DNA of 64,000 nt from Epithemia pelagica (GCA_946965045.2 OX337228.1:1798001-1862000), one strand, 5' to 3'. Positions 19,901 through 30,146 are shown, counted from the stretch's first letter. Program-made: numbers and translations. Notes: a model not told the origin generated them from the sequence alone.

Positions 19901-20427
19901 GGACTGAACGACGCCGAAGGCCCAGGAGTAACAATCTCGGTTGGCACTGGACGACCTTCTAGTAAGCTCCCGCCCGGAGAAAGATCCGCATCATAAAGAG
20001 CTTCTTCGGCCGCTTCAATTGTGTCGGCAACGCTGAGAGAACGGGGACACACCGATTGATCACCGCCTTGAATGATGACCTCACGAGTGTAGGGACTGTA
20101 CGCACTCAACGGGTCGGACGATAAGGAGGCATCTGGATCTGGACGTTGGTAACGAGGAGGAGGAGGAGACTCCGTCACTCGAGGAAGGGAAACCACCACT
20201 TCGGGAACAATGGCATGAACCATGGTCGGTGGATCAGCTGAGACGACTGTGTTGGCCACGTTATGGTTGGTGGACTCAGCATTGGACAGTGGATCATCCA
20301 ACGAAGGAGTGGTGGGGTTGATGTTGAGCTGTTGTAACATACGGCCAAACGGGGTCCGTAACAGTCTCGGATGGGAGAAGAAGCCTCCAGGAGGATCATC
20401 GGCAGATCCACCAGTTGTGGAGGACAT
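16957..20427 (-). pseudogene. Outer element gag, protease and integrase N-terminal part
   Basis: The start MSSTTGGSADDPPGG at 20427 is preferred over an upstream in-frame Met at 20472 in the leader. A long Pro/Ser-rich N-terminus is followed by a gag core with YRRAKEARARLQ and FYYLVVKGPYGHAM. A C-x2-C-x17-H-x3-C knuckle variant (CLMCK ... HPTWKC) lies near residue 667. The protease follows with CPDSGATADMF near residue 858. The integrase start has a degenerate zinc region (ELHRLFGNRT), KLDLVGMDIGYGSG and LVDSATRMVFCYGLQ. The frame stops just inside the inner LTR, after GGIPK, so the integrase is cut between its first and second acidic residues. Confidence 0.9.
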
Positions 20428-20473
20428 GGTGAAGGAAGGTCTCCCCGTGAGGGTAACCCAAACGCAAAGCAAG

Positions 20474-20497
20474 GCACCGCAGTTGGGCTCGATAACC
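20474..20497 (-). other. Candidate primer-binding site of outer element
   Basis: The plus-strand GTTGGGCTCGATAACC abuts the 5' LTR. It resembles a tRNA-Met anticodon arm (GGGCTCATAACC) with one extra G, again suggesting half-tRNA priming. Tentative. Confidence 0.35.
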
Positions 20498-20694
20498 TGA
20501 TAGAATGCAGTGGGTAACGCAAACGGGAAAATTGAAAGATTATAAGATCTTACTGTCTATGAGATCCTCGGACGATGTCAGCCCAACTGACTTTCTTGGT
20601 TTGGGTCTTTGGTCGTGTCATTGTTGCTTCGTGACTGGTTGTGCGACCACGCCGGGCGACTTCGTCCTTGTCCATCACTTTGTCAATTCCAACA
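20498..20694 (-). repeat. 5' LTR of outer element
   Basis: 197 bp and, by eye, identical to 5574-5770 despite this element necessarily being older than the nested one. Confidence 0.95.
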
Positions 20695-20699
20695 CTTCC
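20695..20699. repeat. Target-site duplication of outer element, right copy (CTTCC)
   Basis: Matches 5569-5573. The uninterrupted host site would join 5573 to 20700. Confidence 0.95.
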
Positions 20700-20882
20700 G
20701 TCCCCGCCACGCAACATAGGCCACGTACACGTATGTCATCTCAAAAAGCAAAATCTCAAATCTAATCTCATCTGTTCCTCTTGTTACAGGGAGTCTCCAT
20801 TCATCTCGTGTATTCTGTCCTTGGTCAAGCGCCAGTCTCTCGGTAGTTGACCCTTTTTCGTCCCATACAAACGATCCCAGTC

Positions 20883-21872
20883 ATGCGAATGGTGAGACAT
20901 CGGACCAACTTTGTGCTTCTTTGGGCTCTCATGGCGTCACGGCACACAACAACCACTGGCCCTGTCGCTGTCGCGGCCTTGTCGACCACAACGACAACAA
21001 CGACGACAACAACGACTCCACGGATTGCACAAGAGGAAGGAGGATGGTCATTGGTGGCGATTCAAGCAGCCAAGGATATGAGTCTCAGTCAAGGTGCAAA
21101 ACTCGTCCAAGCCGGTGTGTTGGAGGTGGAACGACCCATTCACATTCTCGGACACTCGGTCGGCACCGCAGCACCCTCCGTTCTGGGAACCCTGGAACGG
21201 AAAACGACCAAAACCATTCATTTTCAACGTCATGGACAAGGCTATCACAATTTGATTTGTGACTTGTGGAGAGAATGGGGTCAGCCCATTGATTTTGATT
21301 CGTCCGACCCCAAACTCAATCCCGTGGTGCGACCCGAATGTTTGGATCCTCCCTTGACCCATGTCGGAGTGCAACAATGCCGGGCCCGACAAGCGCTGTG
21401 CAACAGCTTGTATCCACAAGCCATTATCGTTTCACCCTTATTGCGGTGTTTGCAAACCGCGCAAGCATCCTTTGCGGCTCCCCATCATTCGGTCACTCAC
21501 ATTCCTTGGGTGGCCCATGAAGGCTGTCGTGAAGAATTGGGACTCTTGGTGGGCAATCAACGACGACCCCGGTCGGAAATTCAACAAGATTATCCACAGA
21601 TTGATCTTTCGCAAGTTGTTCATCATGACGATGTCTTGTGGCAAACCTATGGGACGGAGCGACGAGAGACAGTCTTGGAAAAGGCGGATCGTATCTACGA
21701 CTTTTTGACCAATTTTGTCGCCCAACGACCCGAGGACGATTTGGCCATTGTCACCCATTCCGCCTATCTCTTTACTCTACTCAACGGAGTGGTACATGTG
21801 CAAGACGAGGACCTGAAACGTTGGTTCCTCACCTCCGAGGTCCGGTCCCTGCAACTCTCCTTTTACGAATAA
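20883..21872 (+). CDS. Histidine phosphatase (phosphoglycerate mutase-like) with N-terminal signal
   Basis: The 329-aa reading starts at MRMVRHRTNFVLLWALMAS; an in-frame Met lies 36 bp upstream. The N-terminus looks like a signal peptide followed by a poly-Thr stretch. The catalytic core has IHFQRHGQGYHN (the RHG motif with the phospho-accepting His), VSPLLRCLQTA, EGCREELG, and VTHSAYL (the second His). This is the branch-1 histidine phosphatase fold; fungal and plant relatives of this layout are often annotated as phosphoglycerate mutase-like, and the substrate is unknown. A 5'-UTR intron is possible, with GTATGT near 20732 and an acceptor TTACAG near 20790. The outer retrotransposon ends 188 bp upstream and may alter expression. 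Confidence 0.85.
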   Translation: MRMVRHRTNFVLLWALMASRHTTTTGPVAVAALSTTTTTTTTTTTPRIAQEEGGWSLVAIQAAKDMSLSQGAKLVQAGVLEVERPIHILGHSVGTAAPSVLGTLERKTTKTIHFQRHGQGYHNLICDLWREWGQPIDFDSSDPKLNPVVRPECLDPPLTHVGVQQCRARQALCNSLYPQAIIVSPLLRCLQTAQASFAAPHHSVTHIPWVAHEGCREELGLLVGNQRRPRSEIQQDYPQIDLSQVVHHDDVLWQTYGTERRETVLEKADRIYDFLTNFVAQRPEDDLAIVTHSAYLFTLLNGVVHVQDEDLKRWFLTSEVRSLQLSFYE

Positions 21873-22186
21873 ACAATACTTTATGCTCTAGTAAGAGGAA
21901 CGTGTCAAGGCCAATTGTTGTCTTTGACACTTCCAGTCAACTTACAAGCCCAACTTCAGAGGATGACACCATGCCGGTCCATGGACGAGTAAAGCAAGAC
22001 GATGATCTGCAACCTTGGCTCCTCAGTACCAAAACATGTGGGTACAACATTTCTCCAACACTACTGTATACTATTCAATAAAATAGTCGTGTGCCAGAGT
22101 CGATTGCTGAATTGTTTAACTGCGTGTAAACTTGTGTCTTATTGTTTGTATCTTTGGTCCGAGTGGGGAAGGATTCTTGTTTCAGC
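21873..22186. other. Convergent intergenic region
   Basis: This holds the 3' flanks of the histidine phosphatase and SecA genes. No gene is seen. Confidence 0.5.
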
Positions 22187-25100
22187 TCATGCCGCCACTG
22201 GTTGAGCTGCCGCTACGAAACTCTGCCACAGGGAAAAGACCGCATTGACTCGCATACTATCTTCCAAACCCTTGAACAAGGCAAAGGCTTCCGCCGTATA
22301 TTCCGATAGAGGATCCCGACCTTGGTATTGTCGCATCACGACACTTTCCTTGAGATTTTCCATGGCCTGTTTCCATACAACAACAACAATGTCAAAGATA
22401 GCGATGGCGCAATCCTCAATGTGTGAGCATTCCAGGTCCAAATAAAGTAAGTGATGACCAGTTGTAGCTTGTCCTATACATACCTGCAAGTGATCACTCC
22501 AAGCGTTGTCCATTGTAACCAGTGTAATGTAATTGGAGGAACGGCCCAAGTTATTCATCTGGGCTGTCTTGCTGCTAAACTCTTGGTCGACAGCATTTTG
22601 AATAAAGGCAGTGACATCCTCCGGACTATTGCTGGCAATATCCGATTCGGTTAAGCTCGTCAAAGACGGGAAAAAGGCTTGAATCTTTTCCACCACCTTT
22701 GCAGTATTGACTGAGGAGGAATCATCATTCGTCTGCCCCTTGACTATATCCTCTACGGTTTGGGCATTGTATTCTTTCATCATGGCCAGGGACGCCTCGG
22801 GTGACTGATTCAAAATTTCTTGTCGACGTTGGTAAATGGCTTGCCGTTGTCCACTGAGAATTTCGTCAAAGTCAAAAATTTGTTCCCGAATTTCCCGATA
22901 CTTGGATTCGACGGCGCGTTGCACATTGTCCAAGGCATCCGTCACCTGTGGTGCTTCCACCGGCATGTCATCGGCCACTCGAAACATTTTGAGAATATTG
23001 TTCAACCCGTCGCCACCAAAAATGACAAACATGTCATCTTCAAAACTCAAAAAGAACCGTGAGGAACCTGGATCTCCTTGACGACCCGCACGGCCTCGTA
23101 ATTGTTGGTCAATTCGGGAGCTTTCGTGACGATTCGTTCCAACCACGTACAAGCCGCCAGCCTTTAGGACACGTTCCTTCTCTTCTTCCAAGACGGATTT
23201 GTACGTGTCTTTCACGACTTCTGCCGCTTCCCGCAATTTCACGACGTGATCGGGATCGTCTTCCGCTTCTGTTGTATCAAATGCAACAGTCAAGAATTCT
23301 TCCATATCCAAGGCCGTCAAATCCGTGCCCATGGAAGCTTTAATGGCATCCGCTGTGTCTTTCAAGAGTGTTTTGGCATCCTCTGTAATTTCACACGGAA
23401 AATAATCGGCCGGCGGTGATGGTGGCAAGTTGGCCAATTCTTGTTCCGATGTGACAATCCCTTGGTCCAACAAGAAACCTCGAGTTTGAATGCGGGCCAT
23501 GGTGGTCGGACACCCTCCCAACAAAATGTCGGTTCCTCGCCCTGCCATGTTAGTCGCCACTGTCACAGAGCCGGCCCGTCCCGCTTGGGCCACAACCTCG
23601 GATTCGCGAGGGGCATTTTTGGGTGAAGCATTCAACAATTCAGCATCAATATCATTCTCCTTGAGCAAGGCAACCAGTTGTTCACTTTGTGCGACGGAAG
23701 TGGTTCCAATCAAACAGGGACGGCCCTCCCGTTTGGAAACGGCCGTCACTTCTTGGACCAAGGCGTCATTGGCGGCCGCACGGGTTTTGTACGTGACATC
23801 GGGATAATCCCGACGTGCCACGGGCAAGGCAGTGGGAATGGTCGTGACGCGAAGGCCATAGGTTGCCTCGAGTTCACCGGCATCGGCCATGGCGGTACCT
23901 GTCATTCCAGCCAGTCGACTGTTGCCCGAGGTGAATTGACGAAACAAGTTTTGGTACGTGACCTTGGCAATCACTTTGGATTGTTGACTCACAGTCAAGC
24001 CTTCCTTGGCTTCAATACTTTGGTGCAAACCGTCCGACCACCGTCTCCCATCCAACACGCGACCGGTAAAGGCATCAATGATCCCAATTCCGGATACGGA
24101 GGCTTCCTCCCCATTTTTAGATCCCTGTGATTCGGTAAGGACGGTATATTCTACATCCTTGTTGAACAGTTCCTTGGCTTTCACAGCATTGACAATGTAG
24201 GGTGCCCAAGCGGCTTCATTTCCGGTCACGGTAAACAGACTATCGACGCCCAAGGCCTTTTCGGATTCCAAATATCCCTGTTCGGTCAAGACCGCATTTT
24301 TGTTTTTCAAATCCACCGTATAATGAATATCCTTTTTCAAGGCTTGCGCCAATTGGTTGGCCACAGCATATTTGTTGGCTGGAGCCGGTACCTGTTGACT
24401 AATGATCAAGGGCGTTCGAGCTTCATCAATCATGACGGAATCGGCTTCGTCGACCAAACAAAAGCACTTGTCCAATTGACCGGGTGGCAAGACGGTTTGT
24501 TCCGGAGACAAGGCCAAATGATCGCGCAAATAATCAAAGCCCAATTCGGCATTGGTCACGTAGACAATATCGCAGGCATAGGCAGCCCGTCGCTCTTCCG
24601 TGGTGGAGGAGGATTGTATCAATCCTACCGTCAAACCCAAGAATCGATGAATCTGACCCATTTTTTCAAAATCACGACGAGCCAAGTAATCATTGACTGT
24701 AACGACCAAACTTTTGCGACCCGCAACCGCATTCAAATAGGACGGTAAGGTTGCCACCAAGGTTTTTCCTTCTCCCGTGGCCATTTCAGCCAACCGACCC
24801 TCGTGCAAAACAATACCACCCAACAATTGCACATCGTATGGTCGCAATTCCAACACACGCCTAACCGGAAAAAGAAAAAAGTGAGATTCCACGCATCGCA
24901 AATAGCAAGTACAAAAACCGATAAAAGTCTCTTACCAGGCAGCTTCTCGAACGACAGCAAAGGCTTCCTCCAACAAGGGACCATTGCTATCTTCTCCCTG
25001 TTCTTGCAACCGTTGTCGAAATTCTTTGGTTTTGGCCTCAAGCTCTTCATCTTCCAAGTCTTCCACAGTCTCTTCTAACGCATTGATACGATCAATGCGA

Positions 25101-25381
25101 GGAGCCAAGGATTTCAAATATTGTTCGGTATCTTTGGATCGTGCCGACTGATCTTGACGTGCCAAGAAATCTTCAAAGGCACCCATTTGGAGACTGGTCG
25201 TCGTCGTTGTGGCAGTGGCCGTACTACGTGGATTCGTGCAGGAGGAGGATGGGCCACTCGTAGTACTCACAAAGGATCGCTTGGTCAATGGGAGAGACCA
25301 GGGCGTCGAAAACGCCCATGATTCCTGTGACGGGCAGGACAATCCCATGAGCCACAACAAGGTGATGGACGGTAACCTCAT
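22187..25381 (-). CDS. SECA: SecA preprotein translocase ATPase, nuclear-encoded and plastid-targeted (3 exons)
   Basis: Exons at 24936-25381, 22484-24860 and 22187-22366 give 1000 aa. The start MRLPSITLLWLMGLSCPS begins a signal peptide with cleavage at WA|FSTP (A23|F24), the plastid type. The motor domain has MATGEGKTLVATLPSYLNA (Walker A), DEADSVMIDEARTPL (Walker B and DEAD box), TNMAGRGTDILLGG and QLRGRAGRQGDPGSSRF. The C-terminal scaffold has DNAWSDHLQ joined across an intron to AMENLKESVVMRQYQGRDPLSEY. It lacks the C-terminal zinc-binding tail of bacterial SecA, as expected for plastid forms. It would drive protein transport across thylakoid or inner envelope membranes with SecYE. The intron at 22367-22483 is 117 nt without in-frame stops. 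Diatom plastid genomes usually encode secA themselves, so a nuclear copy is notable. Confidence 0.93.
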
Positions 25382-26250
25382 CTTCTTTGTAAATCCAAGC
25401 ACTTGGTCCGACGAAAGGTGAACGAGGGTCAATGGGTAGAAAAGTTTGTGATTATGGGGTGGTATCAATAGACCTTGTCACTTCTTCTGGTGTGCTCAAT
25501 GTCGTCGTCAAGATCCAGCTCAGAGAAACCGCCTGTATTTGATGAGACTGGCAGAGTCAGCTCTTCGGTTCGCAAACTACACGGTCGAATGATAGAGAGC
25601 TTGGCGCTTGGCATCCAATTTTGCGCCGTGGTGGTGTCAAAAATCTCTCCATTCCCGCTGTGTCATCCGCGGACACGTATGTGTATTGGGTGTAGAAGAG
25701 GAGGCTCAGGTGTCAGTAGTGAAAGTTACGATGTACTGACAGAGGTGGAAAGATGGGGGATATTTCGTGAAAAATACCGGATAATCCCTCAATTCCAGGT
25801 TTTCTGTGGAAACCCGGAAAACTCCGACACCATTTTTGAAAAATTCATCTCTTTCCTCGATAGTGGTACAGCTTACCCCCAAAACAGTCGGTGACACCCA
25901 TACTACCTTCACCCCGCCACGTTTTTTCCCTATATTCCCCTTCTATTTATTTAAGGGCAAACGGCGCCGTTATTTCATTTTTTTTCGTCAACCTTACAAT
26001 GCGGAATTGAATTTTAATCTCTTCAATGTCGTTACGCTGGCAATGTGGCAAGCGTTCTTCCCCCTGCCGCAATTTCCCGGGTGGTCTTGTTACACCACAG
26101 TAAAACGCTTGTTTGGGGCCAATCAAAATTTGGACTTTCTATGGTTTCACCCCGTCCTAAAAAAAAAGGTACAGTCTATTTTAACGCTGCCGCGCGGACC
26201 AGCTAGGGTGCCGTCGACCGACGCGCCCGGCCTAGAAAACTAGGCGAGGA
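25382..26250. other. Intergenic region between SecA and the RNase H element
   Basis: Reading frames here (for example 25475-25894) look like chance frames. The segment after 26160 contains an A9 run and a CTAG-bounded palindrome near 26230, adjacent to the 3' end of the element. Confidence 0.4.
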
Positions 26251-26275
26251 CTAACAGTACTTGGGGTGTAAGAAA

Positions 26276-28474
26276 TCACGGGGAAGAAGCAGACCGAAGT
26301 ATAACAGGTCGCCATGTGTTGAGCCAGTGGCGAAGAGCGAGTGAGGTGGTGTCGATGGAGAAATGGAGTTCCGGAGTGTCGTAGAAAAGGATAACATCTG
26401 AAGCTTGGACTTTATCTTTGAGGGCATAGAGGGCGAGGACTTCGCGCTTGGCTTGAGCATAATCGGCAGTCTCAATAGTTTCAGGGGAGTCACCGTGAAG
26501 ATCTTGATTGCGGCGGAGCCAGAGATTAAACACGTGAAGCCAAATGATATTGATGGTAGCAGTAATGATACGAGTGACGGAGAAGAACGGAGAAGAGAGA
26601 GAAACGCGTTGTAAGTAGGCGTCTTGGAGATGCGCCCATTGTGAAGAGAAACGACCAAGAAACAGTTGCTCCTGCCCGATTGTAAGCTGTGAGAGAATAG
26701 CACGTTGGTATGCATGAGGTAAAGGGGGAAAAGAAGGGGTAGTATTGAGGAGAAACGAAAGGAGAAATTCCAGAAGCAAAGTCCGAAGAAAGGGGTCAAA
26801 CTCAAGGTCATGCCATTTCGACCGGAGATCTTCTGCGAGAGATTCAAACCAGTCCCGGTTGGGACACTGAAGAAAATGAGACCGAGTCTCGAGAGTATTA
26901 GAACAAAGGGGACAATTATTGTCGTAATAGTCGGCGTATCGCGATTTCAGGTAGCCCAGAGGGAGCCAATCATGGAGGAATTTTACCAAAAAATGGCGAC
27001 GAGAAAAATTTGAATTCAAGGCGCGTCCATGAGCAGTCCAATCAACAGAATCGAACACAGCCTCAGACCAGTCATATTTGGTGCAGTGATATTTGCGGAG
27101 TGTTTCAAAGGTAGCCAATCTGCGTAGAATAGCTCGGTAGTTTGAGTTAATAGATCCATCCGCGCTGTGGAGCAACGCGTGACATCCCGCTGTTATAGGT
27201 GCAAGGCACGGAGAGACACATGAAGGATAAGAATAATCGGATGCTGCATGGTCCGCGTCGACATTGAGTTGAGCTGGCAGTGGTAAAGTTGAGTATGCTT
27301 GTTCTTGATCTTGATGACCCTTGATATGACAAATATGAGGAAGTTCTGCAAACTGTCGGAGCGACCGAGAAATTGCTTGTTGTAAGTCCCAATCTGCCGT
27401 CATTGTAGAATACGGAAACTCAACGAACCATTCCATCCGTTTCTGAATAGTCTTGACCAAACTTTCAGAATCGGTAAACATCTGAAGAGAGATAGGTAGA
27501 GAACAGCTTAGAAACTCGCACGATTGTATCAGATACCGTAGGATGGCTAAAAATGCATAGCTTTCCGCTCGGAATGAGGACGTTTTGTAACCAGGCGCAG
27601 GACCATGAAGTCGAAATAGTCGCTGTCCGGTGTCAGTGGAGCAAACGCAGCCAAATGTACCAACAAAGGAACCAGCAGAACCATCACTGCTAACCAACAG
27701 TGGCGAACTCGATTGTAGAAAAGCAGCGAGATCATCAGTCGAGCACAGAGCAGTGCACTGTGTGCAAAGGGAGCGTTCCCAAGAAGATAGTTGAGCCATA
27801 TGTTCACTCAGAGAACTTGGCGGTGGTGTAATGGGGCGTGGTAGCACGTAGTGGCTTGAGGACAGAATCTTCGCTGGACCAGTCGAAAGCGTCTGAGCTG
27901 GGCAAGCAGTAGGTGGGACGGAGGGATGCAATGTTGTAGTGGGCCAAAAGGCCATGCCATAGTAATGATATTCTAACCATTGACCGTTTGGGGCCGAGAC
28001 GAAAAGACGGGAAGACGGACGGTCGAGATAAGATAACCAATTCCGAAAAGTAGACGATCCTCCAAAGTACCATTTGCCGAGTGGTTGGTTCAAGCGTCGA
28101 TCTTGAGCAGAGCTGAGAAGGCTATGCAAGAAATTACGCCACTTTGTCCAGGATTTTGGTCCAGGTCTTCGTTGGTAGGGGATAAGGCCGCGATGCTGCG
28201 TGAGAATATCCAGACGACCGTCATATGCAGCACGAGTGATGATTGACCCCTCAGGGCTAGAAATGTCGCTGACGAAGGTCACTCCAAGGTAGAGACGACA
28301 AGCGTTAATCAATTTCAAGTCGGTTGGAGACGTGGTATAGGCAAGAGCCAAATCCATCAAGAAAGAATCTTGTTCCCGTTGAAGATCTGGGACAAATGTC
28401 TGCTCAAGTTCAATCCGGCACCCCGTCCTAATACTTCTACGAGAAATATTCCGCAACGCTTTTGAGTCGCCCAT
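26276..28474 (-). CDS. RNase H plus C-terminal zinc-finger ORF of a LINE-like element (no reverse transcriptase)
   Basis: The product is 732 aa with no stops. The N-terminal part has LINACRLYLGVTFVSDIS, a sequence type found just downstream of reverse transcriptase in stramenopile non-LTR elements (from memory). Residues about 265-400 form an RNase H domain with VSSDGSAGSF, SFRAESYAFLAIL, MFTDSESLV, HIKGHQDQ and QLNVDADHAAS, so the D-E-D-D set is complete. Near residue 520 is CPLCSNTLETRSHFLQC, the zf-RVT type CxxC...HxxxxC. There is no reverse transcriptase or endonuclease, which suggests 5' truncation. However, an intact frame from an ATG could also mean a domesticated RNase H. The minus-strand 3' end has no clear poly-A tail. 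Confidence 0.7.
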   Translation of the reverse strand: MGDSKALRNISRRSIRTGCRIELEQTFVPDLQREQDSFLMDLALAYTTSPTDLKLINACRLYLGVTFVSDISSPEGSIITRAAYDGRLDILTQHRGLIPYQRRPGPKSWTKWRNFLHSLLSSAQDRRLNQPLGKWYFGGSSTFRNWLSYLDRPSSRLFVSAPNGQWLEYHYYGMAFWPTTTLHPSVPPTACPAQTLSTGPAKILSSSHYVLPRPITPPPSSLSEHMAQLSSWERSLCTQCTALCSTDDLAAFLQSSSPLLVSSDGSAGSFVGTFGCVCSTDTGQRLFRLHGPAPGYKTSSFRAESYAFLAILRYLIQSCEFLSCSLPISLQMFTDSESLVKTIQKRMEWFVEFPYSTMTADWDLQQAISRSLRQFAELPHICHIKGHQDQEQAYSTLPLPAQLNVDADHAASDYSYPSCVSPCLAPITAGCHALLHSADGSINSNYRAILRRLATFETLRKYHCTKYDWSEAVFDSVDWTAHGRALNSNFSRRHFLVKFLHDWLPLGYLKSRYADYYDNNCPLCSNTLETRSHFLQCPNRDWFESLAEDLRSKWHDLEFDPFLRTLLLEFLLSFLLNTTPSFPPLPHAYQRAILSQLTIGQEQLFLGRFSSQWAHLQDAYLQRVSLSSPFFSVTRIITATINIIWLHVFNLWLRRNQDLHGDSPETIETADYAQAKREVLALYALKDKVQASDVILFYDTPELHFSIDTTSLALRHWLNTWRPVILRSASSP

Positions 28475-28703
28475 AAAAATATCCCGTATCCCTTGTGAAG
28501 CTATTAGTTGGCCTATTCCTTCATGGAGCTATTACTCCTACGTCTATCCACCTACTCTAGAGGGTGAGCTAGTGGCCTAGGAGTAGCAGCTCGATGCTTC
28601 CTGCAAGAGAGCCGAATCACAATGCTCTTACAGGCACTCCCAGAATTCTTGAATATAGACTAGACCCCTGCAGAGTTGATTTGGTTTGCTACACAAATAT
28701 TAA
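28475..28703. repeat. Spacer with inverted AGGAGTA/TACTCCT motifs
   Basis: TACTCCT at 28533-28539 and AGGAGTA at 28579-28585 form an imperfect inverted pair extending to AGCTATTACTCCT against AGGAGTAGCAGCT, with CTAG-rich sequence between. The same motif is dense near 62.7 kb. Confidence 0.4.
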
Positions 28704-29670
28704 TTAAAGGCGTCCGGCAGCTTCGGCTTCTGCTCGTTCTTCGATAATGGTCTTCTTGATGCCATTGCCCTTCGGCAACGAAACAAAGGGTTTGGCAGCC
28801 GACGAGGCTCCAATAACAAAGACATTTTGCAAACGAGTCGCAAAGACATGTCCCTTGGCATCCTTGATACTGGCAATGTTGAAGGATCCATCGTGACGTT
28901 CAATGTGCATCAAGGTTCCCACACGGCCCGTGTTTCGTCCACGAGACAACATGACTGTCGCACCCATTTCAAACTTGAGAATGTCCGACATTTTTCCCGT
29001 GTTAATGTCCACCTTGATTGTGTCGTTGACCTTCACGTTGGGATCGGGATACCGAATAGTACGGCCATCGTGCGTGACCGCCACCGGAACCTTGTTGGCC
29101 GTCACGTGCACCTTTTGCACACGGCAGAGTTTGAATTGAGATTCTTCGCGATTGATACGGTGTAAGACAAAGCGTCCCTTGGTATCGTACATGAGACGGA
29201 ACCGATCGCTGGACTTTTCCAACTCAATCACATCCATAAAGCCCGCCGGGAAATTGTGGTCGGTACGCACTTTGCCGTCCACCTTGACACATCGTTCCAT
29301 ACAGATTTGCATACATTCCTTGCCCGTCAAGGCATACTTTAAGCGTTCGCGCAAAATAATGCAGACTGGAATGCATTCACGCATCTTGTGGGGACCGGGC
29401 GAGGGTTTGGGAGCCCACACACCGCCCATTTTACCCAAATGCCAATGGTGAGGCGCATTCAAACGCTTCAAGTGCTTTTGAGGACCACGACGACCCCTGT
29501 CCGTCGGAGCGTGTCATGATAAGGAACAAAACCACACACCAGAAAGGAAGTTCAGTGCATGCAAGGCGAGAGCAAGAGGAACGAGGTGAGACAACCAGTA
29601 AACAGAGAGGTAGCAGGCGAGACCAAGCCTTCCGCTCGAACACTGATATCGCAAACCATTCCACTTACAT
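28704..29670 (-). CDS. RPS4: 40S ribosomal protein S4 (eS4), start codon split by an intron
   Basis: The CDS is 29669-29670 (the bases AT) joined to 28704-29496, giving 264 aa with the start [19 protein letters not shown]. The rest matches eS4 along its length: [65 protein letters not shown] and [12 protein letters not shown]. The domains in order are the S4 RNA-binding fold, the central eS4 domain and a KOW region. It is a structural component of the small cytosolic subunit. The 172-nt intron (29497-29668) has donor GTAAGT and acceptor ACAG, and it interrupts the ATG after its second base. It is divergent from RPS13 with a shared 476-bp promoter. Confidence 0.95.
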
Positions 29671-30146
29671 GTTGGAGTAATTCTTTGTTTGCTTACAGCA
29701 ACTACTACAACTTTACAAATCAACCAAAGGTTGAATGGTATGCCAAGCAAAGCAAGGAGAGACGTCTAATACTGCACTGCGTGTTGCGTCCAGGAGAAAG
29801 TATGAGTCGCACTAAAATTTAGTAAGTCGGTAAACCCGTCACACCGCACATACACGACATATCGTCCATCGCGACAACAACCTTGTGTTGCTTCTTCTGG
29901 AGGACTTTATTGTTTCCTTTGTAACAGTTTCCCAGCACAACAGACTTATTTGTACGTGAAATCGAAGCGTTGACGGGCGAAACTGGCGGCTGGTTTGATA
30001 ATTGCCACTGTATTTCGCACTCGAGACTGACCACATGCTTCTCCCTCCTCTTTGATTTGTGTTGTGCCTCTTTTGCCTGGTTCGTTGACTTTTTTGTTGG
30101 ATCTCCTTGTGATCGTTATATCTCTGTGACAAACGAGTAGTCCAAT
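29671..30146. promoter_or_regulatory. Shared divergent promoter of RPS4 and RPS13
   Basis: 476 bp between the two start codons. No clear TATA box is seen. The two ribosomal protein genes probably share control here (inference from arrangement). Confidence 0.5.

Larger units (their letters stand above)
5574..20694 (-). mobile_element. Outer Ty1/copia LTR retrotransposon, interrupted by a nested element
   Basis: 197-bp LTRs at 5574-5770 and 20498-20694 look identical by eye and begin TGATAG and end AACA. They are flanked by CTTCC duplications. The element reads right to left: gag, DSGAT protease, integrase, YVDD reverse transcriptase, RNase H, which is the copia order. Without the inner insertion (8637-16956 plus one 5-bp duplication) it is about 6.8 kb. 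Removing the insertion restores a continuous integrase frame at Pro-Lys-Thr. The element is inactive as it stands because of that insertion and an amber codon in RNase H. It lies about 190 bp upstream of the start codon of the histidine phosphatase gene. Confidence 0.95.

Noticed and set aside
25475-25894. 139-codon frame on the plus strand upstream of SecA
   Set aside because: No domain, unusual composition and no coding periodicity visible; most likely chance in a promoter region.
26160-26175. A9 run as a poly-A tail of the RNase H element
   Set aside because: The element is on the minus strand, so its tail would appear as T on the plus strand to the left; the run has the wrong orientation.
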